Of a stretch of DNA of 6,755 nt, positions 6,681 to 6,755 are shown piece after piece; the first letter of the stretch is position 1; the number at the start of each line of letters is the position of its first letter. The translations under genes were made by a program, and so were the position numbers. The notes beneath the pieces are model-generated. The model saw only the letters and a program-made list of their open reading frames with translations, was not told the origin of the DNA and made no database searches. Source of the stretch: JAAEQG01 sp023133475. GTDB lineage: Bacteria; Planctomycetota; Phycisphaerae; UBA1845. The DNA is taken from NCBI GenBank assembly GCA_030631415.1, contig DAOVLE010000255.1, positions 1 through 6,755 of the forward strand. The letters run 5' to 3'.

Positions 6681-6750
6681 AGTCCAAAGTCCAAGGTCCA
6701 AAGTCCAAAGTCACGCTGGTTTCTGACTTTGGACTTTGGACTTTGGACTA
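6681..6750. repeat. Palindrome built from AAAGTCC heptamers
   Basis: About four GTCCAAA-type heptamers (6681-6713, one with a G for A change) face about three inverted TTTGGAC copies (6724-6750) across a 10-nt spacer. The structure is both a tandem repeat and a large hairpin. It differs from the GTAG palindromes in lower GC content and heptamer periodicity. It may continue beyond the window. Confidence 0.85.
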
Positions 6751-6755
6751 GGGAC

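Noticed and set aside
6605..6694. 30-residue N-terminal extension of the glycosylase
   Set aside because: Those codons are read from the repeat at 6629-6673, and the HhH-GPD fold is complete without them.

Overview
The window looks like chromosomal DNA from a GC-rich environmental bacterium, most likely a planctomycete (perhaps Phycisphaerae-like). This guess rests on ordinary housekeeping genes separated by many short GTAG...CTAC palindromes of several families, a style I associate with that phylum. It is inference only, because no rRNA or other marker gene is present.

Layout. Positions 1-333 carry no gene and hold four palindromic elements downstream of icd. NADP-dependent isocitrate dehydrogenase (icd, TCA cycle) lies on the minus strand at 334-1608, with a textbook sigma70 promoter at 1673-1701. 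Positions 1732-2080 hold a 39-bp tandem repeat, a small hairpin and part of another palindrome. A minus-strand pair follows: an exonuclease-TerB-BRCT fusion (2745-4046) and, 118 bp downstream, an unrecognised 181-residue protein (2081-2626). Positions 4171-4424 hold two more palindromes. Then come pabB on the plus strand (4425-5828, folate pathway) and, converging on it, an endonuclease III-like DNA glycosylase on the minus strand (5939-6604). The window ends in a heptamer-based palindrome.

The most striking features are not genes. First, icd and the exonuclease gene, which are unrelated, have the same promoter and 5' leader: a 78-nt core differs at five positions, none in the -35 or -10 hexamers, and both leaders can form a hairpin at the presumed 5' end of the mRNA. 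Second, the exonuclease/unknown-protein unit lies between two 78-bp direct repeats that are 75/78 identical, and the glycosylase gene lies between 45-bp inverted repeats that are 44/45 identical. Third, the palindromes sit so tightly against genes that they provide the stop codons of pabB and the glycosylase and the last 11 residues of the unknown protein.

The genes do not form one pathway. icd and pabB are core metabolism. The exonuclease pair and the glycosylase suggest DNA repair or processing. I see no tRNA, rRNA, CRISPR array, transposase or recognisable defence operon.
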